Source: Acanthaster planci | Taxonomy: Eukaryota > Echinodermata > Asteroidea > Valvatida > Acanthasteridae | Length of the DNA: 28,987 nucleotides | Assembly (NCBI RefSeq): GCF_001949145.1 | Contig: NW_019091598.1 | Coordinates: 464,389 to 493,375 of the forward strand | Reading direction: 5' to 3' | Part shown: piece by piece, positions 26,263-28,987 of the stretch | Layout: every line of letters begins with the position of its first letter | Numbering within the stretch: the first letter of the stretch is position 1 | The notes under the pieces: model-generated | Told to the model about the DNA's origin: nothing | What the model saw: only the letters and a program-made list of their open reading frames with translations | Databases searched by the model: none | Position numbers and translations under genes: made by a program

Positions 26263-28987
26263 ATGTACTGTAAGTACATGTACATGATGTAAGGTACTGG
26301 CACCTTATCAGAATCCAATATACCAACACATGTCCTGTCAGATGATACTTTATGGTGCACTCTTTACAGCCCTGAATCACATAGGAGTTTCATCTTTCTG
26401 CCCAAAGTGACTCCACCCAAAGTAATGAAGCCCTAGGCCATTCTGTATCAGCCCTGCATTGGGTTTCTCCAATCCAATTTAGCCAACACTTCCAAGTGAT
26501 GCAAGTGTGTGTGTGGGGGAGGGTGGAGAAGACTTTGCAGAATGCTTGATGGAAGGTATCCCAGGAGGGATGGGGAAAATGGATCAAATGTAGGCTTGTG
26601 ATGGTTAAGGAATATGCTTGCCATGTCCCATTGGTCAAACGTGTGGGCCTAAACGTGTCAACTGTGCTACATGGGAGGAGGCAATGCAAAGTGATTGGAC
26701 AACAGCCAGAAAATGCCAAAAAAGGAAAAAGATACACAATGCACATGCTCGGTTACCATAAGTTTTAACCTCAACAGATGGAAACCTGTCCCACAGTAAC
26801 ATGTACATGTACACGTATCATTCTCCACAAACAGCAAAGTGGAATGCACAATGCCAAGGCTAGTGTTATAGGCATCTCTTTCAAAAATCATTTTTATGAG
26901 TGTACAAAAAAATGCTCTATTCCTCTGATACCTCTCTTTCCCAAGAAGATGCAAGAAAACACACGATGGGCATACATGTATTCAGTTCTCAAAAACAAGT
27001 ACATCTACATGTACAATGTACCGGAACTACATCTATAATGTACAGGTGTCCAGTAAATTTGTGTTCATTCTGCAAGGGTGCTTGTTTTTGCTGCATGTAT
27101 CCATACATGTACATGTATATATGTGAATGAGAATATTCTTACATGGGGAACAAGGTCTTGACAAAAGCTTAAAGAGAGTTAGGTACTGGTACATGTACCA
27201 GGTACCATACATGAAGATTTTTCGGCTTTGTACATGTACTTTGCATCAACTTCAAGTGCTAGAAGCACAGACTACCTAGTACTTCAATCTCATCTGCAAC
27301 CACTTACCTATGTACATATGTACTTGTTTCTGACAGATGTGATTTGCCAAGGCACAAAACATGATGACAAGATGGTGGGCAACGTGGGAACTCAGGAAGG
27401 AGCCAAGTGCTCCCTTGAAGAATGCATGTACATGTATGTACATGTACAGTGTACACGTACTAGTACATGCTGGCTGGAGAGTTCTGGAGGTCATTCCATC
27501 AAAATTAAACAGCAACTGATTGATGATTGTGTGCATATGAAGCAGGCTGCACAAAGAGAAAATTTCTCATTTCCCAATAAACAAATTTGCTGGCAAGACT
27601 TTGATAAATCATAAATGGTGATTGACGTTTCCACTTGAAAAGTCAGACAGTCTGATGGTCCAATTCAACTCTTACATGTACATGTATGTAGTACATGTAC
27701 TATCATCCCAGCAGATAATTTTTAGATAAAATGCTTGTTTCGCCTTTTAGAAAGATTCTGCCCCTCAAGTGAACATCAGCAGCCAATTTCATCTGCATAT
27801 TTCATGAAAACTAAACACAAATCTGCATAACTCTACTTCAGCCAAAATTTACAGTAAATGTATAAGCATTACTTGTGTAACAAATTACAACATATTTCAC
27901 ACAAGTTACACACTGAATTTACGTATGGCACAAACTTGTACATACATGTACATGTACATGTATGGTGCAAGGTTGTGCCAAGTTCAGTGAAATTCACTGC
28001 ATAAATTCAGTCTTGTTTTAGAAAACATGCATTATTTGAGGTTTATAGTCAGTAAGACGTTTGCAATGTACAGTACTTGTACAGTACGGTAATTTACAGT
28101 TCTGGTATAACATTTATGCAGTCATGTGTACAAAAAACAGATGTGTAAAGCACCGGTTATGCATTGTGCACATTCAAAACTGCAGTGCATGTTCTGTACA
28201 CATTCCAGTGTACACCGATGTTGCTTTCAAATCAGCATATATGTACAATGATAACGTTTACCTTACATCTGCATGTACACCTGGTACACGTATACATGTA
28301 GTTTAACTCAGCACATGAGCATGCATAAAACCAAATTTGTAACATCATGCAGTATATCATAACATGGTAGATCTGCAACTTAAACATCTATAGCAAATTT
28401 TGTCTCACCTGTTTTTTTATGTCATCATTTGCTCTTGTAATTTAAATATTTACATGTACATGTACACTGTATCACCCTTTCCTTTCTCACTGAAACAAAC
28501 GTACATGTACATGTACATGTAGCATACTACAAACACCACAGTGCACAACCACTATACGTGTACATGTACTGGACCTACCAGTACAGTATCGTGGTACATG
28601 TATGTACATGTGTACCGGTACGTATGATCCTTGTTACACGGTCAAACCAACTTACCTGTGGCTACATGGCTTGAAGTTTGATTAATTTATGACAAGATCA
28701 ATGAGGATCCCTGCCACTCGGAATACTGTAGCAGTTGCATTTGAAAAGGTCATTGACAAGTTGGCAAAACTGCACGCATGGCTTTATATACGTACATGTA
28801 AATGTGTACATGTACATGCATATGCCACTGCATTTTTAATGAAAGCGGTTAATTACAGATTCCATGCAAATGTAAAGGTGCATTTTACAGACATTGTAGA
28901 GTGGCAGTGTCAGGGTAAATGTACATGTACACATGTAGCATTGGTAAACATGTACTGAGTAGGGTCTGGTACATGTACCGGCAGATG
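26263..28987. other. Palindrome-rich non-coding stretch to the window end
   Basis: A minus-strand frame of 118 codons (26746-26390) is Trp- and Thr-rich, lies in a palindrome-poor block and ends LLWVESLWAER; I recognise no family and no splice signals. From 26800 on, TACATGTA clusters are frequent (27105, 27430, 27675, 27945, 28450, 28500-28520, 28600, 28800, 28920). A plus frame of 128 codons at 27228-27614 includes palindrome-coded Tyr/Met/Val runs. No gene is called. Confidence 0.4.
27186..27201. repeat. Perfect 16-bp palindrome
   Basis: CTGGTACATGTACCAG is self-complementary and combines the TACATGTA core with TACTGGTA-type arms, within a longer imperfect palindrome GGTA...TACC (27182-27206). 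Confidence 0.8.

Noticed and set aside
27228-27614. 128-codon plus-strand frame
   Set aside because: Starts and continues through palindrome clusters, with no recognisable domain.

Overview
The window looks like metazoan nuclear DNA. It is AT-rich, almost entirely non-coding, and has no long open frame, operon or bacterial-type gene order. Its most obvious character is saturation with the 8-bp palindrome TACATGTA and its extensions (GTACATGTAC, ACATGTACATGT), together with a second palindrome, TACCGGTA, and its one-base derivatives TACTGGTA and TACCAGTA. From memory of similar sequence I would guess a marine invertebrate (lancelet, echinoderm or mollusc). That guess is weak and nothing here fixes the species.

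What can be supported best is mobile and repetitive DNA. Two copies of one palindromic MITE with TA target sites lie at 2175-2347 and 3306-3477, in opposite orientations. Two 59-bp hairpins bounded by TTAA lie at 11989-12047 and 21455-21513. Two broken reverse transcriptase C-termini of non-LTR retrotransposons are on the minus strand at about 745-1235 and 11438-11640, with a weaker third near 13180-13350. There is a 14-copy, 23-bp minisatellite at 4956-5275, a compound tandem repeat at 19335-19830 and two blocks rich in GACTTGA. Several imperfect hairpins, such as 18118-18172 and 20055-20103, may be MITE relics or structured RNAs.

Reading short frames against splice signals suggests, without proving, a minus-strand gene of seven small exons from 7893 down to 4074. 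It has an ATG in a CpG-rich block, compatible phases, two GTAAGT donors and a total of 645 nt (214 codons plus stop). I recognise no family in its product. A few single exon-like stretches elsewhere (13570-13654 +, 17059-17133 -, 23214-23378 +, 24878-25051 +, 26168-26262 +) are weaker.

Layout: 1-1250 holds a LINE relic. 1250-3500 holds palindrome-rich DNA and the MITE pair. 4000-8200 holds the candidate gene and its CpG-rich 5' end. 8200-13500 is intergenic or intronic DNA with TE relics. 13500-14200 holds an exon-like stretch, a tRNA-like fold and an RFX X-box palindrome. 14200-21400 is palindrome-rich DNA with the compound repeat. 21455-21631 is a cluster of three hairpins. 23200-26750 holds several palindrome-poor blocks with exon-like frames. 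26750-28987 is palindrome-rich again.
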